In this document: positions 10,582-30,255 of the stretch, piece after piece
How positions within the stretch are numbered: position 1 is the first letter of the stretch
How the letters are laid out: every line of letters begins with the position of its first letter
From: Meloidogyne chitwoodi
Lineage: Eukaryota; Nematoda; Chromadorea; Rhabditida; Meloidogynidae
Direction: 5' to 3'
Length of the DNA stretch: 64,000 nt
Assembly (NCBI GenBank): GCA_015183035.1
Contig: JACZZP010000003.1
Location: forward strand, 558,001-622,000
Notes under the pieces: generated by a model
Seen by the model: the letters and a program-made list of their open reading frames with translations, nothing else
Told to the model about the DNA's origin: nothing
Database searches by the model: none
Translations under genes and position numbers: made by a program

Positions 10582-11100
10582 ATGAGTTCGAGTGAAACAA
10601 GCCAATCTGTTCATACGGAAAATGCAATTCAAGACCAGGTTTTTATTTAAATTTTTATCTTAGGTGCAATTCAAAATTTAAGTTCATTCTTGTTCCCGAT
10701 CCTGACAAAGCTAACAAATTGCCTATTGAGATTCCTCTTACCAAAGAAGGGACTGTGCCATTGCCTTTTCTTGAGCGTAGATTTCCTGATGCAATGTGTT
10801 TAGAATATACAAATTCAAAAACTGGCCGCAAACGCGCTGTTATGTGCTTATATTTAAATTAATATTAAATATATTTTAATAATTTACAGGTTTGATGAGG
10901 AGAAAAACGCTTTTTTGGCACCCTCGGATGGATGGGGTGATAAACTATTTACTATCATTTATAAAGGTTTTTTTTAATTTAAACATCTAAAATCACAATC
11001 TAGTTTATACTAACTTTTATATATAATTAAATTTTAAAATTGTTTTATTCTAGAAGAACGACGTCAATTTACTCCTTGGCTTGGTCGTACTCAGAGTTAA
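10582..11100 (+). CDS. TDP-43 N-terminal-domain-like protein, array copy E
   Basis: MSSSETSQSVHTENAIQDQ, intron, FILVPDPDKANKLPIEIPL, EGTVPLPFLERRFPDAMCL, intron, FDEEKNAFLAPSDGWGD and FTIIYK, tail EERRQFTPWLGRTQS, stop 11098-11100. PIEIPL is very like the corresponding strand of TDP-43. It is the last gene before CDC5L, and the same neighbour relation is preserved as a relic at 50.8 kb. Exon 1 is almost identical to copy D, while exon 2 has diverged. Confidence 0.75.
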
Positions 11101-11430
11101 TTAAATATAGGGTATATTTTTAATTTGTATAATCTAAAAACAGAAAATAATAATTAAATTATTAAACTAAAATAATTAAAATTCTTTATAATTAAGAAAG
11201 ACAAATGGCATTGAATATTAGATGGAATAGGATATAATAATTTATTTTAAAATATGTATTGTTTGATCTCTTTTTCTTTATTTATAATTTGTTTTATTGT
11301 AAATGTTTGACTACCTTTAATTTTTAATTAACTCGGATATCAAATAATGTTTACGCATTATATTTTTTACATTTCTTATTTAATTAATTTAATTTTTTAG
11401 AATTATTTTTTAAATAATATTTTCTGAGAA

Positions 11431-18115
<6,685 letters not shown>

Positions 18116-19202
18116 ATTTTTTTTATTTTTTTTTTATTTTTTTGAAAATAAATAATCAGAAAAAAAAAAAACATTTTTTTTCAAGTTCAATTGTAAAAGG
18201 GATTTTCTTTTTTATAATTTAAAATCGCCTCTTGACCGTTTTTTTATTCTTTTTATTTTTTTTGACCTTCAAGACTTTAAATAAAAATAAAATTTTTTTT
18301 ATTTTAATTAGCCGCATAAATAATATATTAAAAATTAATTCCTGAAGAGAAAAAAAATATATTATTTAGTAGAATTTTTAGAATTTTTTTCTCTCTTTTT
18401 TATATTAATCCGATTATTCTGAAACAAAAAAAAAAAATTTTTTTTTTTTTGGTAAAATAATTATTTAATATATATTTAAATTGATTATTTTTCCCCTATT
18501 TTTTTTAAAAATTAAAAAAAATATTTTTTAATTTTTAAATCGAAGTATTTATTTATTATTAAAAAATAAAAGAAAAAAACATCAAAAAAATAATTCTTTT
18601 ATTTAATTATTCTCTTTTTATTTTTTTAAAGATAAAATTATTAGATAAAATAATAAAATTGTAAAACAGCTGTATTATAAATACAAATGAATTATTTTGT
18701 GCGAAAATAATCTTTTTTAATAAAAATAAATAAATAAACTTAAATATATATCAAAGTTTTTAAATAAACTTTTTAATATAACTTGGTGGTTAAGTCGGTA
18801 GTGTGTTCCACTTTGAATGCGTGTGATGCTAAGTTCGAGAACTCGAAAGGGTTTAAATAATTCTAATAATTTAAAAAAACAAATTTAAATTTATTTAAGT
18901 GTTTTTTAATAAAAAATAATTTAAAAATATTTTAAATAAAATAATTTTTATAAAGCTATTTTTTATTTAATTAATTAATTAAATTTTTAGAAATAAAAAA
19001 ATAAAAATATAAAAATTTTGGTAAAAATAAACAGTCAATTAATTTATATATTTACAAAATAAAATAATATAGTATAAAAAAAGAAATTTTTTTATATTAT
19101 TGCGCATTTTCTCAAGTAGTAACAACTAAAAAACATGTGAATGAGTATAGAGATATTTTAACCGGTACAGTATTATTTATAAGGGTAGAGAGAAAAACAA
19201 AT
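18116..19202. other. AT-rich gap between CDC5L and POU gene 3' ends
   Basis: Convergent intergenic region, extremely AT-rich. It holds a degenerate tRNA-like stretch at about 18783-18850 (TTGGTGGTTAAGTCGGTAG .. AAGTTCGAGAACTC) and otherwise nothing I can identify. Confidence 0.6.
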
Positions 19203-22200
19203 TTAAAGGAAAAAATTGTTATTGTTGTTTGGTGTTTGTTGTTGTAAATTTTCAAATGTTTGTTGAGTTGGCAAACATTTGTTTGTTGACATGTTTGTTG
19301 TTGTATTTTCATTTTTTCTACTAATGTTGTTTTCATCTTCTGCTTCTAAAACAAACATTTGTTGTTGAGAATTATTATTATTAGTAAAATTGTTTTGTTG
19401 AAGCATAAAATGTTGTAAATAATTGTTTGGATTATTAACCTCTATGTTTTGACTATTTAAAGGAAATGTTGTTGTTAATGGATTATTACTGCTGGACTCA
19501 GAATCGTCATCAAACATCGAAAAATTAAAATAAAAAATATTAAGTAAAAATAATTATTTATTTATGTACTTGATGTTGGGGTGTCATTCTCTTTTCCTTC
19601 TGCCGCCTATTACAAAACCAAACACGTACAACTTCTTTTTCCAAATTCATTTGTGAGGCTATATCAGCAATCTCTTGAGCACTTGGTTTCGCTCCCTTAA
19701 TTATTAAAAAATAAATATTTATTTTTTCTTTCATTATAAAAATATTTTATATTTATTTTTTTCTCTTGCCCCTACCTGTCTTTGTACCTGTTGAAAAAAA
19801 TGTTCTAAACTTGTTTTTATATGTGTTTCTATAGAAGTTCTTTTCTTTCTACGTCTATTAGAAGAAGAAGAGGAAGAAGGATTTACACCTCCACCAACAC
19901 CAAAAGAAGAAGAAGAAGGTCCTTTTGGGTCATAATCATAATTACAACTTCCTCCTGCATATTCTGGTGGTCCTAGGTCTGACGCTCTTTCTAGCCAGTT
20001 TTGTAATAATGGGCGTAATTTACACATGTTTTTGACTGATAATTGTCTAAAATTATGTTTATTTAAAACAAGTTTATTTAAAAACAAGTTTTATTTAAAA
20101 ACAAGTTTTATTTAAAACAAGTTTATTTAAAAACAAGTTTTATTTAAAAACAAGTTTTATTTAAAAACAAGTTTTATTTAAAAACAAGTTTTATTTAAAA
20201 ACAAGTTTTATTTAAAAACAAGTTTATTTAAAAACAAGTTTTATTTAAAAACAAGTTTTATTTAAAAACAAGTTTTATTTAAAAACAAGTTTTATTAAAA
20301 TATTATTTGTTTGTTTGTTTTTTAAACAACGCTTTATCTAATAACATGTTTTTTGTTTAAAATAAGTTTATTAAAAACAATCAAATAAATAAACTTACAA
20401 TGCTTCAAAACGGCAAATTGTTGTCTGTGAAAAAACTTGTCCATAATATTGACCTGTGTTTAAAAAATTATTAAATAAATTCCAAATATTTTGCTGTCTT
20501 TTATTTTTTATTATAAAAACCAGTTTTATAGAAGAAAATAATTTTTCTATTAAATTATATACCTAATTGTTGGCCAACATCTGCTTGTGTATAACCCATT
20601 TTTATTCTTTTTTGCTTAAATAATTTTGAAAATTCCTCCAAATGTTGTGTCAACTTTTTAAGAAAAAAAATTAAAAATATTTTTTAATTTTTAACCTCTT
20701 CAGAAGGGAATTGTTCATCTGGCCCAAATTCAACATTATTATTAATTAAAGGGCTAAATTCTATAATTTTATTATTATTGATTTCTTGTGCTTCTTGTTT
20801 TTGTAGTTTTTTCTCACTGTCAGAAACATGTCTTTCAATTATTGGTGTTGTCGAAACATTTATATTTGATGATGTTGTAGAGGAAGAGGAAAGTTGTTGT
20901 TGATGTTGTTTTTCATCTGTTATAAAAAACAAATGTTTAATGTTTTAAAAAAATGTTTTGAAATAAACAAGTTTATTTTGTGAGTAATAAGTTTAATAAA
21001 AACATGTTTTATTCTAAACAATTGTTTAAAACAATTTAAAAAAAGTTTCCGTTTTTTAAATTTTACCTTTAGAATTTAATGGGAAAATTATTTCTTCTCT
21101 TTTTTCCATTCCCCCAGCCCAAGAACATGAGGTAACAGAAAAAGGAGAAGACTCAGCCTCATCATTTATTGGCTGAAAGCCAAATTGGTTAGAAGTTTCG
21201 ACAGTAATTGTTGTTGGGGCAGTAGAAGAAGTTGATGAAGATGAAGTAGAACATTTTATTAATGTTTGTTGTGATTTTAAAGCTTCTGTTCGTTCTACAA
21301 TTACAGTTGAGGGTGTAGATTGGAGAAATGTAGAATTAGAAAGGTTACAAGTTGTTTGTGGTAAATGTTGTTGTTGAGTAAAAGACTAAGAAAAAAACAA
21401 GTTTTAATAAAACAAAATCAACTAAAGTTTTAGAAACAAGTTTATTTAAAAACAATTTTATTTAAAAAAAAGTTTATTTAAAAACAAGTTTTATTTAAAA
21501 ACAAGTTTATTTAAAAACAAGTTTATTTAATAACAAGTTTTTTTAATAATAACTTAGCTAATTTAGAAAATGTTTGAGTATATAAGCTTACTTGCGTTTC
21601 ATTAATTTCTCTATTTTCTACCATACAAAGTTGTCTATTATCAGATCCATTATAACTCGAAATAACGCCTTGCCCAACAAATGGAAGATTAATAAATTGT
21701 GAAGGATTGCCTAAACCATCTGCCCATTGTTGTAATTGTTCTTCATTTGAGAATATAGGGAATTGATTAATTAAGGGTTGTTGATTTAATCCTTCAAAAG
21801 CTGATTGATAATTTATTCCAATATCTGTTGGATTATTCATTAAATGTGCTGCAGCAGCAACGGCTACTTGTTGATAAGCAGGATCACTACTACAACCTGG
21901 ATTTGTTGCCCAATCTGAAGCAAAAAGAAAGGGTTGAGAGGCAGCCATTTGTTGTTGTTGTGGATCTAACCACCAATAAGCTGATGAAGACTTTAAAAAA
22001 TTAAAAAATAAATTTTAACAAATTAAAAAGTTTACCTGAATAGCTTCAATTGCAGTCATTGCATGATGAGGTAAATGTTGTATTCCTCCACTATTTTCAA
22101 TATTTTGATGAGATAATTCGGTCATTGAAGGACATATTGCAATTTGTGGTATCCATTGATTATTAAAATAATCAAAAGAATTTAATTGAGTAGAACAATA

Positions 22201-22674
22201 AATATTATTATTATTAATATTATTGTCATTATTTAATATTCTTTCAGTCGGGCAACGTATAATAACAGGTGTTTGAGTGTTTGTAGAACATTCTAAAGAG
22301 GAAGAAGGATTTAAATGATTATTTAATGAAATATTATAGTCTAGAGAAGTTAGAGAATTATTATTTATGTTGTTAACAACAACACTTTGTTGTGAATTAA
22401 ATAATTCATGTTTTTCTTGTTGTTGTTCAAGTTTTGAATAATTTAAAAAAGTTGGTAATGTTTGAGTATTTGTTGTTGTTTGTTGAATAACTGGAATTGA
22501 AGAAAATGTAGTTGATAATGTTTTTGTTGTTTGGTGGTTTGTTATGTTTGTTTGAATGTTTGTTTGAATTGGAATGTTTGTGTTTATTGGAATGTTTGTT
22601 TGTATGTTTGTTAAACTTGATTTAGCTCCGCCTTCTTCTCCTCTTCCATTGTTAGAATTTTTATTATTATTCAT
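19203..22674 (-). CDS. POU-homeodomain transcription factor
   Basis: Nuclear DNA-binding regulator. A long Asn/Gln/Thr/Ser-rich N-terminal region (22674 to about 20690) precedes the POU-specific domain: [20 protein letters not shown] (about 20640-20580), [19 protein letters not shown] (about 20455), [19 protein letters not shown] (about 20045). After a Ser/Gly-rich linker comes the homeodomain: [20 protein letters not shown] (about 19855), then [20 protein letters not shown] and [14 protein letters not shown] (about 19690-19590). VWFCNRR is the POU-type recognition helix. Features are between POU classes II and III; C. elegans ceh-18 or ceh-6 are candidate orthologues. The frame can stop at HQVHK* (about 19570), or splice from that GTAC donor into the N/Q-rich exon ending at 19203; I favour the latter because phase is kept (HQ|SSSNNPL). 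Introns carry AAACAAGTTTTATTT repeats. Confidence 0.85.
20045..20335. repeat. Minisatellite AAAAACAAGTTTTATTTA (POU gene intron)
   Basis: About fourteen tandem copies of an 18-19-bp unit, AAACAAGTTT(T)ATTTAAA, in the intron within the POU-specific domain coding region. Shorter runs of the same unit lie at 21425-21545 and degenerate ones at 20930-21050. Confidence 0.85.
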
Positions 22675-25600
22675 GTTTTTGGCTGCCGGCAGTGATTTGC
22701 ATGTGTTTTTCTTACTAAATTAGAGAAGATAGAGATATGTAAAGAGAAGAAGTGTGTTGAGAGTCTCTACTGAATAATAAATAAATAAAACATTTAAATT
22801 TTTGGCAATATAAAAAGGAAAGGGTAAAATTTAGGCAAAAATGAATATGCGCATATGAATGTATTCAAATTGGGTTTAGTCAAAAATTGGGAGAATAAAG
22901 TGGGCGGGTCCTTTCCCCTTTTATTTTCCATGTCTTTCATTCCAAATAATGCCTTTCATTCATTCTTCAATTTAAGTTTTATATATTTATTTATTTTCAC
23001 AATTTAGGAAATTTAATTTAAATTAAATAATTTTATTATTTTTAAAGACTGAAAAAATATTAATTTTTAAGAAAATATTTTTTTTAGTTTTGTTATTTTT
23101 ACTTAAAAATATTTTTTTTAATTTTTACATACTTATTAATTTTTTTAGACCGTTCCCTAGCAAAAAAAAATTAAAAATATTTTTTTTATTTTCCCCTAAT
23201 TTTTGTCTTTCTTCGAATTAATGAAAAAATAATAAATTTTTATTTTATTTTTTAAATTAAAAAAATAATAACAAAAAATATAAGGACCGTTTAAGACAAA
23301 AAATAAATAAAATGGCTATAAACTAAATATATTTTTATTGCTACTGGATGAAATGATGAAAAATGTCCCTTTCTATGACAGTTGATGCGAAGAGAAATGA
23401 TGAGCAACGGTTTGTTCGAGATATTTAAAAAATAGGCGGAGACTGTGAGAAAATAAATAAATATACAACAAAAACAAAACATTAAAATCAACAAATAAAA
23501 CTTAAAACATTTCTTTAACAAACAAACAACAAAAACATCAAACATTTTATTCAAACAAAAAACATTAAAACAATTCAACAAACAAACAAAAAACATCAAC
23601 AGACAAAACATCTAAACAAAATTTCTCTCTTCCAACAAACATAACATTTTTTTCTCTTTCAAAAAACATTCAAACAAAACATTTTTCTCTCTATCTTTCT
23701 TCCTTTTTATTTTAAAAGTTATTAAGATCATGAGTTTACCTATATTAAATAAAGAAAATGTTTTAGAGTGAGAAACTAAAGACTTTAAGAAACAACTAAA
23801 AATAGGCGGAGTTTATTAAAAAGGAATTATTTTATCCAATCATAATTATTAAAATATATAAAATTTTTATTTTTTAAGTTAAATTTTTAATTATTTAAAA
23901 AATAATATATTTAATAAAAATTATTTTCTTTATTTTAATTTATTAAAAATATTTAAATTAGCTTAAAGGGTTTTTAACCAAAAAAGAGAAAAAAATTGAC
24001 TGACACTACCATTTTATTTTATTTTTTTACAGGCATTCCTTCAATCCTTATTTCTCCCTTTTAACCCTTTAACCCATCTCCATAAATGGTTTTTGTTGAA
24101 AAAAAGAGTAAAGGGGAAAGGATCGGCTGCCAACACAGCAACAACAAAAATTTCTTTTTTTTTAATTTTTCTTCTTATTTTTTTACCTTTTTTCTTTCCA
24201 TTAAAATAAATAAATACTTACCCCAAAAAATCATTCCAACACCATCTAAAAATAAAAAAAAAAATTTTCTTTTTTTTCACAAAAATTCTTGTCCACAACT
24301 AAGTAGAAAATAAATAAATTTTTAAGAGAGAAGAGAAAAAAGAGGCGCAAAAATGGGAGGATTATGCAAATTGAATTTTGTTGTCCCGCATCCTCTTTAT
24401 TTTATTTTTTATTTTTTCCTACCACCTATAATACGTACCGGTGGGCAGTAGTAAGAGGAGAAAGAGTAAAGTGGTTGTTTGGGAAATGAAAATTTATTTT
24501 TTAAAGGATTGAGTGGTTTAATATTGTGTTTACTATTTTTTGTGTTAATATTTTTATTTTGTTAATGACTGAAAAATTAAAAAATAGGTTGATTGGAATT
24601 TTTTTGTTAAGGCCAAAGATTTTTTTTTATTAAATCTGAGAAATTTTAAAATAATTTTTATAATAAAATAAGAACATATTTATTTTTTAAATCGTAAAAA
24701 TTGCCCTAAGAGGAAATTAAATACCTAAATATTTATTTGAGTTTTAAAGGTTAGAATAATGTTTATATAGTATAATATTGTAGTAATAAACTTGTTTTAA
24801 ATAAAAATGTTTTATTAAAATGTTTTTAGCAAAACATGTTTTTAAAATAAACTTGTTTTTAGAAATATGTTTTAAAATAAACTTGTAAATGTTTTTACTA
24901 AAACTTGTAACTTATTTTAAATAAACTTGTTTTATTTAAAATATTTTTACTATAACTTGTTTTTAAAAACATGTTTTAAAATAAACTTGTAAATGTTCTA
25001 CTAAAATATATTTTTCTAAAACATGTATTTATAACAATATCAATGTTTAAAAACATTGATAAACTTTGTTTTTGAATAATAAGTTTCTTCAAAATAATAA
25101 ACTTGTTTTTAATAAACTTGTTTTGATTATTAAATAAATGTTTTGTTAATATAATTTAATATTTATTTTCACATTTGACTATACTATTTACAAATAATTT
25201 AAGAAAAGAAACATTTAAATATAATAATTTTTACTTGTTGGCAATAAATGAACGATAAATGCCAGTCTTTATTTTTCCACACTAATTTATTCCTGTTTTT
25301 AATGCGAAGAGGTTATTAATATTTTTAAATTGGTAGTTTATTTATTTAATATAATTTTAAAAATAAATAAGGGGAAAAATCCCTATTTTTAAGGCAAAAA
25401 TCTGCCCAAAACAAATTAAAAAATCTTTTTTAGAAATTTAATCCATTTTTATATTTATTTTCCGGTAACTTTTACTTCTCTCTTTTATTTATTTTTAAAA
25501 TATAACTTTTTTAATAAAAAAAAGCGGAAATTCTTTTTCTTTTAAATTATTCATGAGAAGCTATATAGCCAAATATTATATACCTATAAAAATCAAAACT

Positions 25601-25744
25601 GTTTGGAATATTAAATATTAAAAAAATAAAAATAATAGTACGAGAAAAAGACGAGAGCAGAATTGAAAAATAAATTAAAAAATAATAAAATAAATTTTAA
25701 AAATTAAAAAAAATGTTAAAAATAATTTTAAAAAATATTAATAA
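22675..25744. other. 3-kb intergenic region upstream of POU gene
   Basis: Separates the divergently placed POU gene 5' end from the 3' end of ced-12. The proximal part (22680-22960) has less biased sequence with ATGCGCATATGAATG and GGGCGGGTCC and is a plausible promoter. At 23450-23690 is an ACAAACAAAACATT low-complexity tract, and at 24780-25140 a degenerate ATAAACTTGTTTT repeat tract. Open frames at 23291-23611 and 24086-24313 are low-complexity. I see no gene. Confidence 0.6.
24780..25140. repeat. Degenerate AATAAACTTGTTTT repeat tract
   Basis: Repeated AAACTTGTTTT, ATGTTTT and ACATGTTTT words, in the reverse orientation of the AAACAAGTTTATTT unit in the POU introns. Spacing is irregular. 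Confidence 0.6.
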
Positions 25745-28700
25745 TTAAATCCAACTAAAATCTGTACATAAATCCACAATTTTTAATTTTTCTTCTAATT
25801 TTGGAACATCAATTAGGCGAATATTAATTTGTAAATTTAATAATTGATCAACCTAAAAATAATTTTTTATTAAATTTTTAATAATTAAAAAACCTCTTTT
25901 TGAATATTTTTATTATTTTTTAATGATTTTTGAGGCCAACATAAACAATTAATTGCTTCATACCAATCAGAAAATTCTTGTTCATTTTGTGCACAAAGTA
26001 AAAATTCAGTGGAAGAATTATTATTATTATTACATTCAATAAAAATACCACAACTAGAAATAAATTAATTTAAAAAAAATTTAAAAATTACCGTAAAATA
26101 TTTTGACTTTTTTTGTATAATTTTCCAGACCCATGTTGTTGATTTAAATGTGAAATTAATTCTTGCCCAATAAGAATATTTTTAATATCAGAAATTAACA
26201 ATTTTCTAAAAAACAAATAAACTTGTTTTAAAACAAACAAATAAACTGTTTTAAAACAAATAAATAAACTTGTTTTAAACAAATAAATAAACTTGTTTTT
26301 CAAACAAATAAATAAACTTGTTTTAAAACAAATAAATAAACTTGTTTTAAACAAATAAATAAACTTGTTTTAAAACAATTAAATAAACTTTATTAAAAAC
26401 AAACTTTTCCATTTCAAGTTTTGTTGTTTGTTTTGCACTATTTAAGTTGCAATTACAAAAACATAAAAACTTTTCGTTTTCATCTAAACACCAAAACCAA
26501 TATTGTTGTTGTTGATGTTGAGGCTATATTTAAAAAACAAGTTTTAATTAATAAAAACAAACAAATACAGAATTTAACAATCCTGAAGAGTGAACAGGTG
26601 AATTATGAACAGAAACAGAGGAAGGAAGAGCAAGCATTGAATTTTCTAAAAAAGAAATAAATTTAAAAACAAATTTAATAAAACTAAAAAAAACCTTTTA
26701 TTGGTTTAGAAGGTAAAATTCTGTGAAAAATCATTCCTTTTTTTAATAAAGAAATTCTTCGACGAATGGCTAAATTTTCAATTTCTGGACGTAAATGATC
26801 CTTTAAAGGTCTGAAAAAATTTAAAAAAAATAAATATAATTGAAATATTTACTGAATATTTTCACTATTTAATTCCAATTCCTCCTGTTCTAATTGTTCA
26901 CGTTTCCAAATCTATTTCAAATTAATAAAAATATTTTATTATTCTAAAAACTATGGAGAAATTTAAGAAAATTCTATTTTAATTAAAAATCGAAAAAAAG
27001 TTTGTTTCCCTATTTTCCCATGTAAAATATCAAATAAATAATTTAAAAAAATATTTAAAATTTAAAAAAACCTTTTGCATATTAAAATAAGAGAACTTTT
27101 TTCTTAACATTTCCTTTTCAAACAATTCCAAAGAATTTGGATTTTCAAATAGTGAACGTTCAAATTGGTCTTGTACAGCATTATAGACTTTATTAATTTC
27201 ATCTAATCTAATATAAAATGTTTTTTAATAAATAAATAAAAAAGAACAAACTTTGCATTCATATCATTCCATGTTCGACAAAAAAGTTCAACAAGAATAC
27301 GAAATAATTCAAGAAAAGGACGTTCACATTGAAGAACGAGACGAAAGAAACGTGAAACTTTTGAAAGGCCAAAACGACGAACAACTTTATTTTAAAATTA
27401 TTTAAAAAAATTAAAAATATACCACTTGAACTTTCACTACAAATTCCAAGAATTTCAACTAAAATAGAAGCCAAATGAAAAAGAATTTGTGGAAGAATAG
27501 TTGGCCTCATAATAAAATGGGTATTTAACTTTAAAATAAATAATAATTAAATTAATTTTTAATTTAATTAAGAAAAAACCTCTTTTAATTTATTCAAAGC
27601 AATATTTGAAGGGTTTAATGTTTCTTCTCCTAATTGATTTCCACAAGGAGAAGAAAGCTGCTTTGTATGTGTTAAACTAAAAATAAAATATTAATTAAAA
27701 ATATTTTTAATTTTTTTTTAATTTACTCAATTATTGCAAATATTGCTAAAAGTCCTGGAGGTGTTTTTTGAACCTTAAAAAAGGTTAAAAATTCAAAAAT
27801 TAAAAAATACCATTTCCTTAAGTGTCAACCAATCATCTTCTTGCTGTTGAATTATTTTTTGATCATAAAAATCAGTAGATAAAGTTGTGTTGTTTGAAGT
27901 TTCAATAAAACCAAATTCGTTACCGATAGCCTTTAAAATAATTTTTTAAAATAAATTTAAAGAATATTTTAGGAAAGAAAGAGTAAAAAATCGAATTTTT
28001 GACCAATTTCAAAATATTTAAAAAATATAAAACCTTGAGAAAATCAATTTCTTTTTCTGTTGGAGTGCGTAAAGCTAAAGCAGAAATCTAAAAAATAAAT
28101 TTCTTAAATAAAAAAATAATTTTAAAAGAACCTCATCAAAACGAATATGTTGAAGACGAGCAAGTTGTTCATAAAGTTTTGATTTAAATGAAGTTAATGT
28201 TTCATCATTATTTTGTTTTTCTTCTTCACGGTTTAAAACACGTCCAATTGCAGAAATAAAAGGTCTTTCGTGAAGTAACTTAAAAAATCTTTTTTTAAAT
28301 TATTAAAAAAATGACCAAAATAATAAATTTTTAACATTTAAAAAGACAATAAAAAATATTTAAAATAACCTTGACATACTTTCACAATATTTATTCTTTC
28401 CTCACGATCAGCTAACACATAAATCGAACCAATTAAAGAAATTGAACCTAACATTACTCTTTCGTTTGAATTGTCCAAATGTCTGATTAGCAAGTCTACA
28501 GGTATTTCAGATTTAAGACATTCATTTAGATGCTCACTAAAAATTATAATTAAATTTTAATTATATTAATATTTTAGGATTAAAAAAAGTCAACAAAAAG
28601 AAGCTTTAGATTTTAAAAGTAAATTGAAAAGGAGAGAAAAATCTGTCATCGAAAAGGCTCGAACTTTCAACCAAACAGTGAATAGTCGGAGACTCTACCG

Positions 28701-29853
28701 ACTGAACAAACAAGGGATATAACTGTCTCGCGCTTTTTCCATTTATAAATAAATCTTTAATCTTTTAACTCTATTACTTGAACTATCCCACAAAATACCC
28801 AAAATTCAATAAAAAAATAATTAAAAAAATAAGAAAACCAGTGTTCTGAAATAATCAAAAGCATTTCCAAAGCCAAAGCTCTCGTCTCATTTTGTTCCAA
28901 TTTTGCTTGACCATTAACGAAAAAAGAAATTTTACGTACAAATTGAGAAGATAAATCTGACCAAGGAAATAATTGAGGAAATGATTGCATTAATTGAAGA
29001 AGAATATTTAATAAACTTAAATTAATTAAACTAAAAAATGAAAAATAAATTAATAAATATTTTAAAATATTAATAACCTATGTAAATTGTCAGTTTCCTC
29101 AATTATTTTAGTAAGACGTTGAATACCCTTAAAAATTTTAATAAAATATTTAATATTTTAAAATAAAACCTTTAAATTATAAAAATTTTCAATAAATACT
29201 GGATCCTGACAAAGAGAAGAAAACAGAGATAATTGTTCTGTTGTTAATGAAGACAATTTTTCAAAAAAATAAGTTGCATAAATGCTTGGGGAAACAGTTA
29301 AAATAAGAATGAAGCCCTGCCAAAAAAGAAATAAATTTCTTTATTTAAAAATAAAGAAACCTGATTAATTAAATTTTTATTTGTTTCGGTAACAAAATTA
29401 ATTCTGTCATCAAAGATTAATGCCAAATGTTTAGATATACTTTCATTATTAAACGAGTTCAATTCAATTCCAAATTGTTTACAAAGTTGAGCAACAAAAT
29501 CTGTCAATGACTGATCCTATAAAAATAAAAAATAATTTTAAATGTTTTTAACAGCGAAGATGCTCGTCTACTAAAAAACTTCAAATAATAAAATGTTAAA
29601 TTTTTTATATACCTGCCTATCAAAAGTTGCAAAAATTGTAGTATTTAATCCGATAGACTGGCCATATAAAGTGCTAGGAAAGTTAAGGCCCTCAATTTGC
29701 AAATACTCCATCAAATTAGGGTCCATTTTAACAGCACCCTAAAATAATTAAAAACACTGAAAACTATTTAATAAAAAAAACCTTCAATTCAGTTGCTTTT
29801 GGTCTTGTATCAATAAAATTTAACACTTTAGAAGAGAAATGAAAGCTCGTCAT
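25745..29853 (-). CDS. ced-12: CED-12 / ELMO engulfment and cell motility protein
   Basis: Scaffold that works with CED-5/DOCK180 as a Rac exchange factor in engulfment of dying cells and cell migration. The N-terminal part gives FILILTVSPSIYATYFFEKL and FIENFYNLKGIQRLTKIIEE, then Armadillo-like helices. The ELMO domain region includes KTPPGLLAIFAIIE (about 27760), RPFLELFRILVELFCRTWND followed by MNAK (about 27280), and NAVQDQFERSLFENPNSLEL (about 27150). The C-terminal PH domain has LRPEIENLAIRRRISLLKKG (about 26770), YWFWCLDENEKFLCF (about 26490) and EFSDWYEAINCLCWP (about 25950). The last exon (LNLQINIRLIDVPKLEEKLK) ends at 25745. Start at 29853 (MTSFHFSSKVLNF). Some twenty exons with short introns. 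The order of segments matches human ELMO1 throughout, so the gene looks complete. Confidence 0.9.
26205..26400. repeat. AAACAAATAAATAAACTTGTTTTA minisatellite (ced-12 intron)
   Basis: Seven or so tandem copies of a ~25-bp unit, related to the ACAAGTTTATT family in the neighbouring POU gene. Confidence 0.8.
28650..28725 (-). pseudogene. tRNA-like sequence in ced-12 intron
   Basis: On the minus strand, GTTCAGTCGGTAGAGTC looks like a D-arm and GAAAGTTCGAGCCTTTTC a well-paired T-arm, but the acceptor ends do not pair and the anticodon stem is weak. Probable decayed tRNA or SINE fragment. Confidence 0.35.
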
Positions 29854-30255
29854 GATAAATTTTACTTATTATATACTTGGAAACAAGTTAAAAAAAGTGA
29901 AAAAGTAAAATTCGGAAACATAATTTAATATCCGATAAAGTTAAAAATTAAAGGAAGTCAAAAATTTATAAATAAATATTAAATAAAATATACATTAACG
30001 AAAAAGAGATCAAAACAATATTGCGAATTAATGTTCAATGTCATTTTTGAAAAACATTTAATAAATCCAAAACAAAAAATTAATAAGTCCAACTTTTTTT
30101 ATTCTAAAATTAAATTTTCTAAAAATTAATATTTTAAAATAACCTTTAAGTCATAAAAAATTTTGATAATAACACGACAAAAAAAAGATGACAAAATAAC
30201 TATTGTTGTTATTTTAAAAGTAATACATTGTTGACTGGAGAAACAATAAAGAATA
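29854..30255. other. Intergenic, no feature seen
   Basis: AT-rich spacer between the ced-12 start and the stop of the minus-strand protease-fusion gene, so it should hold the ced-12 promoter. No recognisable element. Confidence 0.5.

Larger units (their letters stand above)
6613..11100 (+). repeat. Five-gene tandem array, unit ~1.0-1.1 kb, with conserved spacers
   Basis: The spacers (8011-8366, 8932-9515, 10066-10581, 11101-11430) are themselves related. Each has a GGTATATTTTTAATTTC.. stretch, a block with AGGACAACAGAATCTCG and ATGGAATAAATGAAATTCG, then a T-rich stretch ending TTTTTAAACTTTTCAG before the next ATG. The same blocks recur near 39.85 kb (minus strand) and 48.5 kb (plus strand) beside the protease-fused relatives. 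No other genes are seen in the spacers. Confidence 0.8.

Noticed and set aside
23291..23611. 106-codon Cys/Phe/Leu-rich open frame
   Set aside because: Low-complexity ACAAACAAAACATT tract; no domain, no splice context.
24086..24313. 75-codon open frame upstream of the POU gene
   Set aside because: Lysine/phenylalanine-rich low complexity with runs of A and T; no support.
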